In this document: piece by piece, positions 35,450 through 45,652 of the stretch | Numbering within the stretch: position 1 is the stretch's first letter | How the letters are laid out: each line of letters opens with the position of its first letter | Source of the DNA: Syntrophus gentianae | Lineage (GTDB): Bacteria; Desulfobacterota; Syntrophia; Syntrophales; Syntrophaceae | Assembly (NCBI RefSeq): GCF_900109885.1 | Contig: NZ_FOBS01000012.1 | Span: 1 to 64,000, forward strand | Direction: 5' to 3' | Length of the DNA stretch: 64,000 nt | The notes under the pieces: model-generated | Seen by the model: only the letters and a program-made list of their open reading frames with translations | Told to the model about the DNA's origin: nothing | The model's database searches: none | Translations under genes and position numbers: made by a program

Positions 35450-36625
35450 ATGAGGGAATGTCCTTTAGATTCGGCGCATACCACGGGGATCTCCTCCGGA
35501 GATGCCGTCGCGCTGACAGAAGCCGTTGAGACACAGTTTTTTTCCTTTGGAGAACAGCCGAATGAACTGATTCTGGAAAGCGGGGAAAAACTGGGACCGG
35601 TGACCGTGGCTTACGAGACCTATGGGCGGCTGAATGCGCAGAAATCCAACGCCATCCTGATCTGCCATGCCCTCTCCGGGGATGCCCATGCGGCAGGATA
35701 CTCCGCCGACGCGCAGAAGCCCGGCTGGTGGGATAATTCGATCGGTCCGGGCAAAGCCTTTGACACGGATCGCTACTTTGTCATCTGCTCCAACGTGATC
35801 GGGGGATGCAAGGGGTCGACGGGGCCGGCTTCCCTTGATCCGGAAGCGGGGAAACCCTATGGGCTGAGTTTCCCGGTCATCACCATCCGGGATATGGTTG
35901 AGGCGCAGCGCCACCTGATTGATTTTCTCGGCATCGATCAGTTGCTCTGCGTCGCTGGTGGGTCCATGGGCGGGATGCAGACCCTGCAGTGGGCCGCTTC
36001 CTATCCGGAACGGGTGCGTTCCGCGATTCCCATCGCCACAACGGCACGGCATTCGCCGCTGCAGATCGCCTTCAATGAAGTCATCCGGCAGAGCATCATG
36101 GCCGATCCTGCCTGGAAGGATGGGAACTACTACGAAGACGAACCGCCGGACAGGGGGCTTTCGATCGCCCGGATGATCGGGCATATCACCTTCATGAGCG
36201 AAGAATCCATGGAAGAGAAATTTTCCCGTCACCGGACGAAGATTTTAAAGGGTGTTCCCTTTGCCCCGGAATTCGCCGTGGGCGGTTACCTGCATTATCA
36301 GGGAAGTCAGTTCGTGAAACGGTTTGACGCCAATGCCTATCTTTACATCACCCGGGCGCTGGACTATTTCGATTTGTCGGGAGATCGGCTGCTTTCCAAC
36401 GAAAAGGTGCGTGACATCCGGTTTCTTATCCTCTCTTTTTCATCGGATTGGCTCTATCCCCCCAGCCAGTCCCAGGACATTGTAAGGCAGTTGAAGAAAG
36501 GCCAGGCGGAAGTGACCTACTGCGAACTGAACTCCACCTATGGCCATGACGCCTTTCTTGTGGAAACACAAGGGCAGACCCAATTGATCCGGAATTTTTT
36601 GAGCAGCAACGATGAACACTCGTGA
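35450..36625 (+). CDS. metX: Homoserine O-acetyltransferase
   Basis: The alpha/beta-hydrolase-fold enzyme of 391 residues transfers acetyl from acetyl-CoA to homoserine, the first step of methionine synthesis by direct sulfhydrylation. The catalytic triad is visible: Ser 172 in GGSMGGMQ, Asp 333 in SSDWLYP and His 366 in YGHDAF. The conserved CHALSGDAH segment near residue 72 forms the oxyanion region. The start ATG 35450 has AGGAGATGAGG upstream. The gene overlaps metW by 14 bases, and MetY, which uses its product, is encoded downstream. The first 20 residues are longer than in many homologues. Confidence 0.95.
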   Translation: MRECPLDSAHTTGISSGDAVALTEAVETQFFSFGEQPNELILESGEKLGPVTVAYETYGRLNAQKSNAILICHALSGDAHAAGYSADAQKPGWWDNSIGPGKAFDTDRYFVICSNVIGGCKGSTGPASLDPEAGKPYGLSFPVITIRDMVEAQRHLIDFLGIDQLLCVAGGSMGGMQTLQWAASYPERVRSAIPIATTARHSPLQIAFNEVIRQSIMADPAWKDGNYYEDEPPDRGLSIARMIGHITFMSEESMEEKFSRHRTKILKGVPFAPEFAVGGYLHYQGSQFVKRFDANAYLYITRALDYFDLSGDRLLSNEKVRDIRFLILSFSSDWLYPPSQSQDIVRQLKKGQAEVTYCELNSTYGHDAFLVETQGQTQLIRNFLSSNDEHS

Positions 36626-37241
36626 ACAGACGAAGAATATTTCTCCGGATTACCGGATCATCGGCAATTTGATCGATTCCGGCGCCCGCATCCTGGATCT
36701 GGGGTGCGGCGGTGGCGATCTGATGGCCTTCCTGGCCCGGAGCCGTTCTACTCGGGGGCAGGGGATCGAACTGAACGAAAGCGCCGTTTACGAGTGCGTC
36801 AGGAAAGGGCTGAATGTGTGCCACGGCGATATTGAGAGCGGACTGCTGGAATATCCCGATAAGTCCTTTGATTACGTCATTCTCAACCAGAGCCTCCAGG
36901 AGGTCCGCCAGGCGGACGCCCTGCTGGATGACGCCCTGCGGGTCGGCAGGCGGGTCATCGTCGGCTTTCCCAATTTCGCCTGGATCGGCTCACGCTGCCG
37001 CCTCTTCTTCCAGGGGAGGTCTCCGATAACCGCGGCCCTTCCTTATCGCTGGTACGATTCACCCAACGTGCGGTTTCTCAGTATAAACGACTTCCGGGAT
37101 TTCTGTAACCGGAAGGAGATCGAAGTGCTCAAGGCCTGCTATCTCCGCGGAGATAAAACAGTATCCTGCCTGCCGAATCTGCTGGCCGAAGTGGCGGTCT
37201 TTCTTTTAACAGCTAAAAATGCATCCCAAGGGGGAGGTTAA
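36612..37241 (+). CDS. metW: MetW, SAM-dependent methyltransferase-fold partner of MetX
   Basis: The protein has 209 residues. [10 protein letters not shown] near residue 30 is the SAM-binding glycine loop, and the MetW signatures GIELNE, NQSLQE and VGFPNFA are all present. MetW occurs next to metX in many proteobacteria and is thought to help homoserine acetylation. The start lies inside the metX 3' end (14-base overlap in another frame), so the two are translationally coupled. nadA begins two bases after it. Confidence 0.92.
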   Translation: MNTREQTKNISPDYRIIGNLIDSGARILDLGCGGGDLMAFLARSRSTRGQGIELNESAVYECVRKGLNVCHGDIESGLLEYPDKSFDYVILNQSLQEVRQADALLDDALRVGRRVIVGFPNFAWIGSRCRLFFQGRSPITAALPYRWYDSPNVRFLSINDFRDFCNRKEIEVLKACYLRGDKTVSCLPNLLAEVAVFLLTAKNASQGGG

Positions 37242-37243
37242 TC

Positions 37244-38155
37244 ATGGAAAATATTCTTGAGAAAATTCAGGAACTGAAGCGGGAGCGTCAGGCCGTGATC
37301 CTGGCGCACAATTATCAGCGTCCGGAAGTGCAGGATATCGCCGATTACGTCGGCGATTCCCTGGGGCTGTCCATCCAGGCCGCCTCGACGGATGCCAAGG
37401 TCATTATCTTCTGCGGTGTTCACTTCATGGCCGAAACGGCCAAGATCTTTTCGCCGGAAAAGACGGTCTTGATCCCCGATCCCGATGCGGGATGTCCCAT
37501 GGCGGACATGATCACCGGAGAGCAGTTGCGGGGACTGAAAGCCCAGCATCCCGACGCACAGGTGCTCTGCTATGTGAATACCTCGGCGGAAGTCAAGGCG
37601 GAGTGTGATCTCTGCTGCACGTCGGCCAATGCCGTTACGATGGTCCAGGAAGTCCTGAAAGACGCCAAGGAAATCATCTTTGCGCCGGACCAGTATCTCG
37701 CGGCTTATGTGGCGGAGAAGACCGGGCGGACCTTTATTCCCTGGCACGGCTTCTGCCCGACCCACGCCAAGATCCTGCCGGAAGATGTCGAGCGCGAAAA
37801 GGCGCGGCATCCCAACGCAGTGGTCCTGGCCCATCCGGAATGCCGGCCGGCAGTGACCCATCTGGCCGATATTGTGGCCTCAACGGAAGGGATGTGCCGC
37901 TATGTGCAGGAAACGGCGGCCACGGAAATCATCGTCGGGACGGAGGTCGGGATCATCCACCGGATGCGGAAGGAGAACCCCGGAAAGGTCTTCTATCCGG
38001 TCTCCGAACAGGCCGTCTGTCCGAACATGAAGCGCATCACCCTGGAGAAGGTTCTGTGGAGCCTGCAGGATATGGTGCATGAAGTGAATCCACCGCTGGA
38101 GATTGCCCGGCGGGCTTATGCCAGCATCGAGAAGATGCTGAACTACCGTTCATGA
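37244..38155 (+). CDS. nadA: Quinolinate synthase A
   Basis: The protein has 303 residues, the short form of the family. It condenses iminoaspartate with dihydroxyacetone phosphate to quinolinate in NAD synthesis. The three [4Fe-4S] cysteines are at 84 (DAGCPMA), 171 (GFCPTH) and 259 (AVCPNM), spaced as in characterised NadA. LAHNYQRPE near the N-terminus is the usual start of the first domain. It follows metW by two bases with GGGGGAGG upstream, so it is in the met operon. nadB and nadC are not in the window. Confidence 0.95.
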   Translation: MENILEKIQELKRERQAVILAHNYQRPEVQDIADYVGDSLGLSIQAASTDAKVIIFCGVHFMAETAKIFSPEKTVLIPDPDAGCPMADMITGEQLRGLKAQHPDAQVLCYVNTSAEVKAECDLCCTSANAVTMVQEVLKDAKEIIFAPDQYLAAYVAEKTGRTFIPWHGFCPTHAKILPEDVEREKARHPNAVVLAHPECRPAVTHLADIVASTEGMCRYVQETAATEIIVGTEVGIIHRMRKENPGKVFYPVSEQAVCPNMKRITLEKVLWSLQDMVHEVNPPLEIARRAYASIEKMLNYRS

Positions 38156-38222
38156 GAAGGCCTCCCCTGAGGGATGCCTGAGGATAAAGGACACAAAGAA
38201 GACTCAGAAAAAGGGTACCAAG

Positions 38223-39179
38223 ATGATCAACGCGGAACTTTTATGGAAGAACAAACCAGAGGCCCTTCCGAATCAGGAGATGGCATCGCTTGTCGACGCC
38301 CTCTGCTCCATCAACCATGGTCTCGACGGCGGCTATCGGAAGGGTCAGCAGCACCAGTCCCTGCCTTCACAGAAAGTCATCGGGGAAGTTCTGGAGACGC
38401 TGCGGGCCATCATCTTTCCCGGCTATTTCGGATTCTCACATCTGAAAAAGGACAGCATCCATTTCCATATCGGGTCTGCACTGGATCGCGTTCAGCCTAT
38501 CCTTGTCGATCAGATCGAAAAGGGGCTCTGCTTTGCCTGCCGGGACAGCGAGACCTGCCTCTCCGATTGCACCGATCAGGCCCAGGCCATCGTGACCCGG
38601 TTTCTTCATCAGCTTCCGGCCATCCAGGAAATACTCATGAAAGACGCCTGTGCGGCCTACGAAGGGGACCCGGCGGCTTACAGCCTGGATGAAGTCATCT
38701 TCTGCTATCCGGGACTGCAGGCACTCACGAATTTCCGCCTGGCACACGAACTTTACAAACAGGAGGTTCCTTTCATCCCCCGCATGATCGCGGAGCAGGC
38801 CCACAGTCTCACCGGCATCGACATTCATCCCGGTGCGGAGATCGGGGATTCCTTCTTCATCGATCACGGGGCCGGTGTGGTGATCGGCGAAACCAGCATC
38901 ATCGGCAACCGGGTGCGTATCTATCAGGGCGTCACCCTGGGGGCGAAGAGTTTCCAGAAGGATGAAGCGGGCATGCTGGTCAAAGGGACACCCCGTCATC
39001 CCATTCTTGAAGATGACGTCATCGTCTATTCCGGGGCCACCATCCTGGGCCGGGTTACCATTGGCCGAGGATCGGTCATCGGGGGCAATGTCTGGCTCGT
39101 CAACAGCGTGCCCCCCAACAGCCGGATCACCCAGGCCCAGGTCTGCCAGAGTGATTTCAGCGACGGTGCGGGAATCTGA
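38223..39179 (+). CDS. Serine O-acetyltransferase, EpsC type (copy 1)
   Basis: The 318-residue cytoplasmic enzyme makes O-acetylserine from serine and acetyl-CoA. An extended helical N-terminal region (1-190) precedes the left-handed beta-helix domain with GIDIHPGA, IDHGAGVVIGET, then GNRVRIYQGVTLGA, the catalytic and acyl-CoA core of CysE enzymes. Cys residues cluster at about 105-120 (CFACRDSETC). A second 318-residue paralogue is encoded at 57077-58033. Here it sits between nadA and mnmA, upstream of the sulfhydrylases, and supplies substrate to CysK. Confidence 0.93.
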   Translation: MINAELLWKNKPEALPNQEMASLVDALCSINHGLDGGYRKGQQHQSLPSQKVIGEVLETLRAIIFPGYFGFSHLKKDSIHFHIGSALDRVQPILVDQIEKGLCFACRDSETCLSDCTDQAQAIVTRFLHQLPAIQEILMKDACAAYEGDPAAYSLDEVIFCYPGLQALTNFRLAHELYKQEVPFIPRMIAEQAHSLTGIDIHPGAEIGDSFFIDHGAGVVIGETSIIGNRVRIYQGVTLGAKSFQKDEAGMLVKGTPRHPILEDDVIVYSGATILGRVTIGRGSVIGGNVWLVNSVPPNSRITQAQVCQSDFSDGAGI

Positions 39180-39226
39180 AGAAATAATTACGAACAGAGG
39201 AAACAATCGGGAAGGGTGACACAAAC

Positions 39227-40291
39227 TTGAAGAAAAAGGTTCTACTGGCCATCAGCGGTGGCGTGGATTCTTCCGTGGCCGGATGGCTCCTGAGGGAAGA
39301 GGGATATGAGGTCGCCGGGGTCACCATGTGTCTCGGCGTGCGCGAGGAGGGAAACAAAACCCGCTGCTGCGGCAGGGACGCCATCGAGGATGCCCGGGAA
39401 GTCTGCGGGATGCTGGGGATTCCCCATTATGTTCTGGACTATGCGCCGCTCCTGGAAAGCTGCGTAATCGACAAATTCGTGCGGGAATACCGCCTCGGCC
39501 GGACGCCCAATCCCTGCATCGACTGCAACCGGTATCTGAAATTTGGCCGCCTGCTGCAACAGGCCCGCGCCATGGGATTCGATTGCCTGGCCACCGGTCA
39601 TTACGCCAGGATCGAGCGGAAAGAGGACCGCTGGGTTCTAAAGAAACCGAAAGATTCGGGGAAGGATCAGACCTATTTTCTCTACCCCATACCCTTCGAG
39701 GCCCTGGGGCATATCCTCTTCCCCCTTGCCGACCATACGAAGGAAGAGGTGCGGGAAATCGCCCGGCAGGCCCACCTCCCGATCTCAGAAAAGCCGGAGA
39801 GCCAGGATCTCTGCTTCGTGACCCAGGACAGTTACGGGGAATTCCTCCGGGAACTGGGGTGTCCGGTCCAGCCGGGGCCCATTGTCGATCGTTCCGGGCG
39901 GATCCTGGGAGAGCATTCGGGGACGGTCTTCTACACCATCGGTCAGCGCCACGGCCTGAGGATCAGTTCACCCTATCCCCTCTACGTGGTGGCCATCGAT
40001 GCGGTTCACAATTCGGTGATCGTGGGCGAAAAGCAGGATGTCTATGCCTCGGCACTCATCGCCGGCGAGATGAACTGGTTGACTCCGGAACGGCCCCGGC
40101 AAGCGGAAGCCAAAATCCGGTATAGGAAGAGAACCTCGCCCTGCAGAATTGTTCCCGAGGGGGATCGAATCCGGATCACTTTTGCAGAAGAGCAGGACGC
40201 CATCACCCCCGGACAGGCCGTTGTCCTTTACTCTGGGGATGAAGTTCTGGGAGGGGGCGTTATCGAGGAAGTCATCCGCAATAATCCTTAA
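39227..40291 (+). CDS. mnmA: tRNA 2-thiouridylase MnmA
   Basis: The protein has 354 residues. The PP-loop SGGVDSS at 10-16 binds ATP. Cys 100 (in PNPCIDCN) and Cys 196 (in ESQDLCF) correspond to the two catalytic cysteines that carry persulfide and activate U34 of tRNA for Lys, Glu and Gln. GHYAR and the KPESQDLCF block are typical. Translation probably starts at TTG 39227 with GGGAAGGGTGA upstream; a later ATG would cut the PP-loop. It needs sulfur from a cysteine desulfurase, and two such enzymes are encoded further downstream. Confidence 0.95.
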   Translation: MKKKVLLAISGGVDSSVAGWLLREEGYEVAGVTMCLGVREEGNKTRCCGRDAIEDAREVCGMLGIPHYVLDYAPLLESCVIDKFVREYRLGRTPNPCIDCNRYLKFGRLLQQARAMGFDCLATGHYARIERKEDRWVLKKPKDSGKDQTYFLYPIPFEALGHILFPLADHTKEEVREIARQAHLPISEKPESQDLCFVTQDSYGEFLRELGCPVQPGPIVDRSGRILGEHSGTVFYTIGQRHGLRISSPYPLYVVAIDAVHNSVIVGEKQDVYASALIAGEMNWLTPERPRQAEAKIRYRKRTSPCRIVPEGDRIRITFAEEQDAITPGQAVVLYSGDEVLGGGVIEEVIRNNP

Positions 40292-40306
40292 AATTGAGAG
40301 GTCCGA

Positions 40307-41602
40307 ATGAGTACGATATCGAAATCCTTAAAGAGAGAAACCCTTCTTCTCCATGGCGGACAGGAACCCGATCCGACGACGGGAGCCCGCGCCGTCCCCA
40401 TTTACCAGACCACTTCCTATTCCTTCCGGGATACGGAACATGCCGCCAACCTCTTTGCCCTTAAAGAGCCGGGAAACATCTATACCCGGCTGATGAATCC
40501 GACCACGGACGTCCTGGAGAAACGCATTGCCCTCCTGGACGGCGGGGTAGGGGCGCTGGCCACGGCAAGCGGGCAGGCTGCCATTACGCTGGCCCTGCTC
40601 AACATCGCCCAGGCGGGCGATGAGATTGTTTCCGCCGACAATCTCTACGGCGGCACGTACAACCTCTTTCACTATACCTTTCCCCGCCTGGGGATCAAGG
40701 TGCGCTTCGTGAAATCAAACGACCTGAAGGCCCTGGAACAGGCCATCACGCCGAAGACCAAGGCATTCTATGCGGAGTCCCTGGGCAATCCCAAACTCGA
40801 CGTGACCGATCTGGAGGGTGTCGCCGCCCTTACTCGGGCCTATGGCATTCCCTTTGTCCTGGACAACACCGTTTCACCCTACCTCCTGAAACCCTTCGAT
40901 TTCGGCGTGGACGTGATTGTTTACTCGGCAACCAAGTTCATCGGGGGACACGGTACCTCCCTGGGCGGCATCATCGTCGATTCGGGAAGATTTGACTGGA
41001 CGAACGGCAGATTCCCCCTCATCGCCGATCCCGACCCCAGTTACCACGGCATCAACTTTGTGGAAGCCCTGAAACCGGCGGGAAACATCGCCTATATCAT
41101 CAAGGCGCGAGTGACGCTGCTCCGGGATATGGGGCCCGCCCTATCTCCCTTCAACGCCTTTCTCTTTCTCCAGGGTTTGGAAACGCTCCATCTGCGGATG
41201 ATCCGTCATGCGGAAAATGCCTTGGCTGTGGCGCGCTATCTGGAAAGGCATCCCAAGGTCTCCTGGGTCAATTACCCGGGGCTGCCCAACAGTCCGGAAA
41301 AGGCCAAGGCCGACAAATATCTTCCTCTGGGGGCAGGGGCCATTCTCGGCTTCGGGATTAAAGGTGGGCTGGAGTCCGGGAGAAAGTTCATCGACTCCCT
41401 TTCCCTGGTTTCCCACCTGGCCAATGTCGGCGATGCCAAGACCCTGGCCATTCATCCGGCAACGACGACGCATCAGCAGTTGTCAGCCCAGGAGCAGCAG
41501 GCGACAGGCGTAACGCCGGATTTCATCCGGCTGTCCATAGGCATCGAACACATCGATGACATCCTGAACGATCTGGAGCAGGCCTTTGAAAAGGTCGCAT
41601 AA
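40307..41602 (+). CDS. metY: O-acetylhomoserine sulfhydrylase
   Basis: The protein has 431 residues. It is a PLP enzyme of the Cys/Met metabolism family; Lys 210 in [10 protein letters not shown] is the Schiff-base lysine. The TLLLHGG start, the IYQTTSY segment and the [11 protein letters not shown] block are typical of the O-acetylhomoserine branch. It converts O-acetylhomoserine and sulfide to homocysteine, using the MetX product, so methionine is made by direct sulfhydrylation. GAGAGG lies upstream. A terminator-like hairpin follows the gene. Confidence 0.94.
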   Translation: MSTISKSLKRETLLLHGGQEPDPTTGARAVPIYQTTSYSFRDTEHAANLFALKEPGNIYTRLMNPTTDVLEKRIALLDGGVGALATASGQAAITLALLNIAQAGDEIVSADNLYGGTYNLFHYTFPRLGIKVRFVKSNDLKALEQAITPKTKAFYAESLGNPKLDVTDLEGVAALTRAYGIPFVLDNTVSPYLLKPFDFGVDVIVYSATKFIGGHGTSLGGIIVDSGRFDWTNGRFPLIADPDPSYHGINFVEALKPAGNIAYIIKARVTLLRDMGPALSPFNAFLFLQGLETLHLRMIRHAENALAVARYLERHPKVSWVNYPGLPNSPEKAKADKYLPLGAGAILGFGIKGGLESGRKFIDSLSLVSHLANVGDAKTLAIHPATTTHQQLSAQEQQATGVTPDFIRLSIGIEHIDDILNDLEQAFEKVA

Positions 41603-41633
41603 AGTAACAGAGTATTCTTAACTTGGAACAGAA

Positions 41634-41683
41634 AACCCGGCAGGAAGAATCAAGCCGCAGGAAAGCTGCACTGCCGGGTTTCC
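41634..41683 (+). terminator. Hairpin between metY and cysK
   Basis: AACCCGGCAG (41634-41643) and CTGCCGGGTT (41671-41680) form a 10-bp stem enclosing a second small hairpin; only three to four T follow. It probably ends or attenuates the met operon before cysK. Confidence 0.6.
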
Positions 41684-41708
41684 ATTAATCAAGCAGGAGG
41701 ATGGGCAC

Positions 41709-42665
41709 ATGAAAATCTATGAAGACAATTCCCGTTCCATCGGCAACACGCCGCTGGTGAAACTGAATTCTCTCACGAAGGGGATGCCGGCCACGGTCCT
41801 CGCCAAGGTGGAAGGCCGGAATCCCGCTTATTCGGTGAAATGCCGGATCGGTGCGGCCATGATCTGGGATGCCGAAGAGCGCGGTGTCCTTCGCCCCGGG
41901 GTGGAAATTGTCGAGCCGACGAGCGGCAACACGGGAATCGCCCTTGCCTATGTGGCGGCTGCCCGGGGGTATAAACTGACCCTCACGATGCCTGAGACGA
42001 TGAGTCTGGAACGCCGCCGGGTTCTTGCCGCTTTTGGCGCGAATCTGGTTCTGACACCTGGGGCGGAAGGAATGAAAGGGGCTATCGGCCGGGCGGAGGC
42101 GATGGCCGCCTCGGCTCCGGAACGTTATTATCTCCCTCAGCAGTTCAAAAATCCGGCAAATCCCGCCATCCATGAGAAGACCACCGGTCCGGAGATCTGG
42201 ACGGATACGGACGGAACCGTGGATGTCCTCGTGTCCGGCGTCGGGACGGGAGGAACCATCTCCGGGGTATCGCGCTATATCAAGAAAACCATGGGCAAAC
42301 AGATTTTGTCCGTGGCGGTGGAACCCAAGGAAAGCCCGGTGATTTCCCAGAAACTGGCCGGAGAGGAACTCAAGCCGGGACCGCACAAGATTCAAGGCAT
42401 CGGCGCCGGATTTATTCCCGACACCCTGGATCTTTCGCTGGTGGACCGGGTGGAGCAGGTGGAAAGTTCGGAGGCCGTGGAAATGGCCCGGAGATTGGCC
42501 CGGGAGGAGGGAATCCTTGTCGGCATCTCCTGTGGGGCGGCCACAGCTGCCGCGTTGCGCTTGGCCGGTCGGGAAGAGTTTGCCGGCAAGACCTTTGTCG
42601 TCATCCTTCCGGATGCCGGGGAACGGTACCTGTCCACCGTCCTGTTCGAGGGGATCGGGGAGTGA
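41709..42665 (+). CDS. cysK: Cysteine synthase A (O-acetylserine sulfhydrylase)
   Basis: The protein has 318 residues. Lys 44 in YSVKCRIG binds [22 protein letters not shown] is the substrate loop and [10 protein letters not shown] binds the phosphate. It makes cysteine from O-acetylserine and sulfide. The segments resemble enterobacterial CysK as I remember it, including the SVKCRIG variant rather than SVKDRI, so horizontal transfer is possible. The ribosome site GCAGGAGG is good. Its substrate comes from the serine acetyltransferases in this window. Confidence 0.95.
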   Translation: MKIYEDNSRSIGNTPLVKLNSLTKGMPATVLAKVEGRNPAYSVKCRIGAAMIWDAEERGVLRPGVEIVEPTSGNTGIALAYVAAARGYKLTLTMPETMSLERRRVLAAFGANLVLTPGAEGMKGAIGRAEAMAASAPERYYLPQQFKNPANPAIHEKTTGPEIWTDTDGTVDVLVSGVGTGGTISGVSRYIKKTMGKQILSVAVEPKESPVISQKLAGEELKPGPHKIQGIGAGFIPDTLDLSLVDRVEQVESSEAVEMARRLAREEGILVGISCGAATAAALRLAGREEFAGKTFVVILPDAGERYLSTVLFEGIGE

Positions 42666-42683
42666 TCTTCCTTTTTGCTCGGG

Positions 42684-42739
42684 GAAAAAATGGATCAGGA
42701 GAAGCATTCGGAAGAATCTGCAAATGCTTCTCCTGATCC
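42684..42739 (-). terminator. Strong terminator of the alanine-zipper lipoprotein gene
   Basis: The arms 42692-42708 and 42723-42739 are perfectly complementary over 17 bp. On the minus strand the stem is followed by ATTTTTT. It also shields cysK from antisense transcription. Confidence 0.85.
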
Positions 42740-42752
42740 GGACAGATTGGAA

Positions 42753-43040
42753 TTACTTCTTCATTGATTTCTCGAAAACGGCGTCCGCCTTCTTTGATTT
42801 TTCCTCAGCGGCTTTTGCCCTTTCCTCAGCGATCTTCGCCCGTTCTTCGGCGCGCGCTGCGGCCTCGGCTGCCTTCACCGCAGCCGCCTTGGCATCCTGC
42901 GATTCCTTTATCGCCTGATCGGCTTTCATATTGATCTGCTGTCCGTCGGCCTGTACTTTCTCAAGGTCGCCTTTCGTTGCGCAACCCACCATAGTAGCGA
43001 GAACAAACAGAATGGAAATCACCCAGAGACTCTTCTTCAT
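42753..43040 (-). CDS. Alanine-zipper lipoprotein, Lpp-like
   Basis: The precursor has 95 residues. A signal peptide with lipobox ATMVGC directs lipidation at Cys 20. The mature part is a continuous coiled coil with Ala at the a and d positions (KAAEAAARAEERAK) and ends SMKK. Such proteins trimerise in the outer membrane as Lpp does. C-terminal lysine is the residue by which Lpp is joined to peptidoglycan by L,D-transpeptidases, and two of these enzymes are encoded next to it. The start fits GGAGGTGA; GTG 43052 is an in-frame alternative. Covalent linkage is inferred, not shown. Confidence 0.85.
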   Translation of the reverse strand: MKKSLWVISILFVLATMVGCATKGDLEKVQADGQQINMKADQAIKESQDAKAAAVKAAEAAARAEERAKIAEERAKAAEEKSKKADAVFEKSMKK

Positions 43041-43185
43041 CCTTGATATCACCTCCTTTCTATCTAGATTCTTTATATTGTGGCAGGAAAATACGGCTCT
43101 ATAAGCACTTTGTTTATGCGCTTATTAAAGTTGAGGGGAGTCTAAAATATTTCGACCGTAATTACAAACATAAAAAGGGGACTGA

Positions 43186-44514
43186 CTAGCCCCCTGCGGG
43201 CGGTTCGATCAATAAACCTTCAATTTCCAAGTCGATTTTTAAACGTTTGACGACATTATCAGCTTCGTTTACATCTTTGAAAGGTCCGGTGATCACCCGG
43301 TAGCGCTTGCCCCTGGGCAGCACCCTTGCCGGGATTGGCGGTCCCTGGTGGTTGATCATGGCGGCAATCCTCTCCGCATCCATCCTGTCGCTCAGGTCAG
43401 CAGCCAGAACATACCACGCATCCATTTTCAGCGCCGGTATTTCCGGTTTGCCATATAATCTGTCCGGGTGCCGGACTTCTATGGCCTCTGCGGCTCCTTT
43501 CCCTCTTCCTTTCCCTTGACTGGCCACGGATATGGGGATGGGAATCCCTTTGGACTCGTCCAGAACTTCCTCGACTTTTCTCCAGTCAAACTTGCGGGAC
43601 GATTGCTTTTCCAGATTTCTCAATTTTGCATAGATCGTCTTTAACTCCGCAGCGTCAGAGCCATCCGCGGGACGATGAACTTCCAGGTAAATGGCGCCGT
43701 TGCGTTGACCGATGAGATAGGGCTGGTAAAGGATGCTAACAGGGGTATTGACCGGAGTGTCCTCGTAGAGCTTCTTAACGGCTTCCGGATAGAGTCGAAT
43801 GCAGCCATTGGTTGCATTGAGGCCGATGCTGGCCGGTTTGTTCGTTCCATGGATCAGGTAAGTCGGCTCATTCAGGTAGAGAGCGTATTCTCCCAGGGGA
43901 TTATCAGGCCCCGGCGGAACTATGGCGGGCAGAGGGTCCCCTTTTTTCCGGTGAGCCTCTGCAATGGAGGCGGGTACATGCCAGGTCGGCCGGAACATCT
44001 TGCGACTGATATACATTTGCCCTCTGGGCGTTGGTTTCTCCGCAGAACCGATACCGACAGGGTAGGTTGAAACGGACAGCGACTTGTTGTTTTCTTTAAA
44101 TTGAAAGAGCCTCATGGCGGCCAGGTTGATCACGATGCCTCTTCTGGGGCCGTCGGGCAGGATAAAGCTCAGAGGCAGGACAATCCGCTCTCCGGCCTCA
44201 GGCACCCACAAATCTACTCCTGGATTGGCGGCACTGATTTCATTGATCCCCAGGCCGAAGTGTCTTGCAATATCGGGCAGGGTATCCCCCTTTTTGAGCC
44301 TGACGAAGGCCAACCGGCCAATGATGTCCTCTCCCTTTGCAACTGAAAACTCAGTGCGTTCGATCTTTTCCGCCGGACGGCTCGTCGGCAAGGGCGGAGG
44401 TTTCACATCCAGAGTTCTTCTTGCGGCGCATCCCTGGAAAAATATGACAAGTATCAAGAGAACGATTAGGCGAAGAAAATTATGTAAAAGAGACAGGTCA
44501 ATAATTCGGTACAT
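43186..44514 (-). CDS. L,D-transpeptidase with LysM-like and SPOR domains
   Basis: The protein has 442 residues. It starts with a lipoprotein signal (Cys 29 in FFQGCA). A LysM-like segment (about 70-115, KKGDTLPDIARHFGL) binds peptidoglycan. The YkuD catalytic domain spans about 124-260, with His 222 (HGTNKP) and Cys 238 (NGCIR). A C-terminal SPOR-like domain (about 365-440, with YRVITGPFKD) may target septal glycan. The enzyme makes 3-3 crosslinks or attaches lipoproteins. It is monocistronic between the lipoprotein gene and the second L,D-transpeptidase. Confidence 0.92.
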   Translation of the reverse strand: MYRIIDLSLLHNFLRLIVLLILVIFFQGCAARRTLDVKPPPLPTSRPAEKIERTEFSVAKGEDIIGRLAFVRLKKGDTLPDIARHFGLGINEISAANPGVDLWVPEAGERIVLPLSFILPDGPRRGIVINLAAMRLFQFKENNKSLSVSTYPVGIGSAEKPTPRGQMYISRKMFRPTWHVPASIAEAHRKKGDPLPAIVPPGPDNPLGEYALYLNEPTYLIHGTNKPASIGLNATNGCIRLYPEAVKKLYEDTPVNTPVSILYQPYLIGQRNGAIYLEVHRPADGSDAAELKTIYAKLRNLEKQSSRKFDWRKVEEVLDESKGIPIPISVASQGKGRGKGAAEAIEVRHPDRLYGKPEIPALKMDAWYVLAADLSDRMDAERIAAMINHQGPPIPARVLPRGKRYRVITGPFKDVNEADNVVKRLKIDLEIEGLLIEPPAGG

Positions 44515-44626
44515 GGATCACATAATGGTCAATAATGAAAAAATGAGTCGAAACAATATTTCTAATAAAAAACCGGGTCGCAATAATGCACAGGGATTGA
44601 CGAAATCGCAGGAGCAAACCGACCTT

Positions 44627-45589
44627 TTATGGCCTTATTTCAACGGCAGTGCCATTGGGTGCCAACCTGGCTATTTCCTCTATCTCATCGTCTGTAACGG
44701 CGATACACCCTTTCGTCCAGTCAAACCCTGTGTGGAACTCACCAATCCAGGAGAAACCATTCTTGATACCGTGGATCATGATGTTTCCGCCCGGGGCGAC
44801 CCCCAGTTTCCTTGCCCGCATTTTGTCTTTTTCATTGGGATAGGAAATATGAAGAGCGAGATGATAAGCGCTGTCTCGATTTCTTGAATCGATGGTGTAG
44901 GTTCCCTCAGGGGTTTTGTTGTCGCCCTCCTGTTCCTTCGGACCGGTCGGGTTTTTTCCCAGTGCAATCGTGTAGGCCCTGAACACCTTGCCCTTCGACA
45001 TCAACATCAACAGGCGTTCCTTCTTCAAGATCAGAATCTTTTCCGCCGGTCCATTCTGCATTGCCAGGACCCTCTGTTCAAGAGCTTCAACCTTCTTTTT
45101 CAGGGCAAGAATCTCATTGCCCTTGCTTTTCGTTTCTCTGTCGAGTGCCTCAATCTGCCTTTGCTGCGTAGTGATCTTCTTATCCGTGATCATGACATCC
45201 TTGATCAAGGGGATCATCAACTTACTGTCCTGGCGGTAGCCACTCTCCGGGTAATCATTCAAGATTTTCTGGAAACATTCCAGAGATTTCTGATAATCCC
45301 TCTGCTCGTTTTCAGGATAGGCGTAAATCACCCCCATCTTGAAGAGAACCCCGTCTCCCGCTTCGGGATATTCGTTCATAATCTGTTCGTATTTGCTCAG
45401 AGAGGCCCTGTAGCTTCCCCGGCTGAACAAATCATCGGCCTCCTGATAGTGTGACCGGAGCAGAAAGCCCTCGTGGAAGGGTCCACATCCACCGATCATC
45501 ATCAGGATGATCATAATGAAGGCAATGAAAAAGGAATACTTCAGACCTGAGCTGCTTCGTTTGATAACCGGAAAAATCAAAGGGAACAT
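44627..45589 (-). CDS. L,D-transpeptidase with N-terminal TPR-like and coiled-coil region
   Basis: The protein has 320 residues. It begins with a signal peptide and lipobox (MIGGC, Cys 35). Residues of about 45-125 contain TPR-like helices, as in outer-membrane assembly lipoproteins (FSRGSYRASLSKYEQIM), followed by a short coiled coil (about 138-175). The YkuD domain has His 273 (HGIKNG) and Cys 295 (KGCIAV). The start at ATG 45589 has AAGGAG upstream; a longer in-frame start at 45652 has no such site. The TPR plus YkuD arrangement is less common and may direct the enzyme to a partner protein. Confidence 0.88.
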   Translation of the reverse strand: MFPLIFPVIKRSSSGLKYSFFIAFIMIILMMIGGCGPFHEGFLLRSHYQEADDLFSRGSYRASLSKYEQIMNEYPEAGDGVLFKMGVIYAYPENEQRDYQKSLECFQKILNDYPESGYRQDSKLMIPLIKDVMITDKKITTQQRQIEALDRETKSKGNEILALKKKVEALEQRVLAMQNGPAEKILILKKERLLMLMSKGKVFRAYTIALGKNPTGPKEQEGDNKTPEGTYTIDSRNRDSAYHLALHISYPNEKDKMRARKLGVAPGGNIMIHGIKNGFSWIGEFHTGFDWTKGCIAVTDDEIEEIARLAPNGTAVEIRP

Positions 45590-45652
45590 CGTCCTATTCT
45601 CCTTAACATGACAGTTGATCACCGAAACTCTTCCATCCAATTGTCTGTTCAC

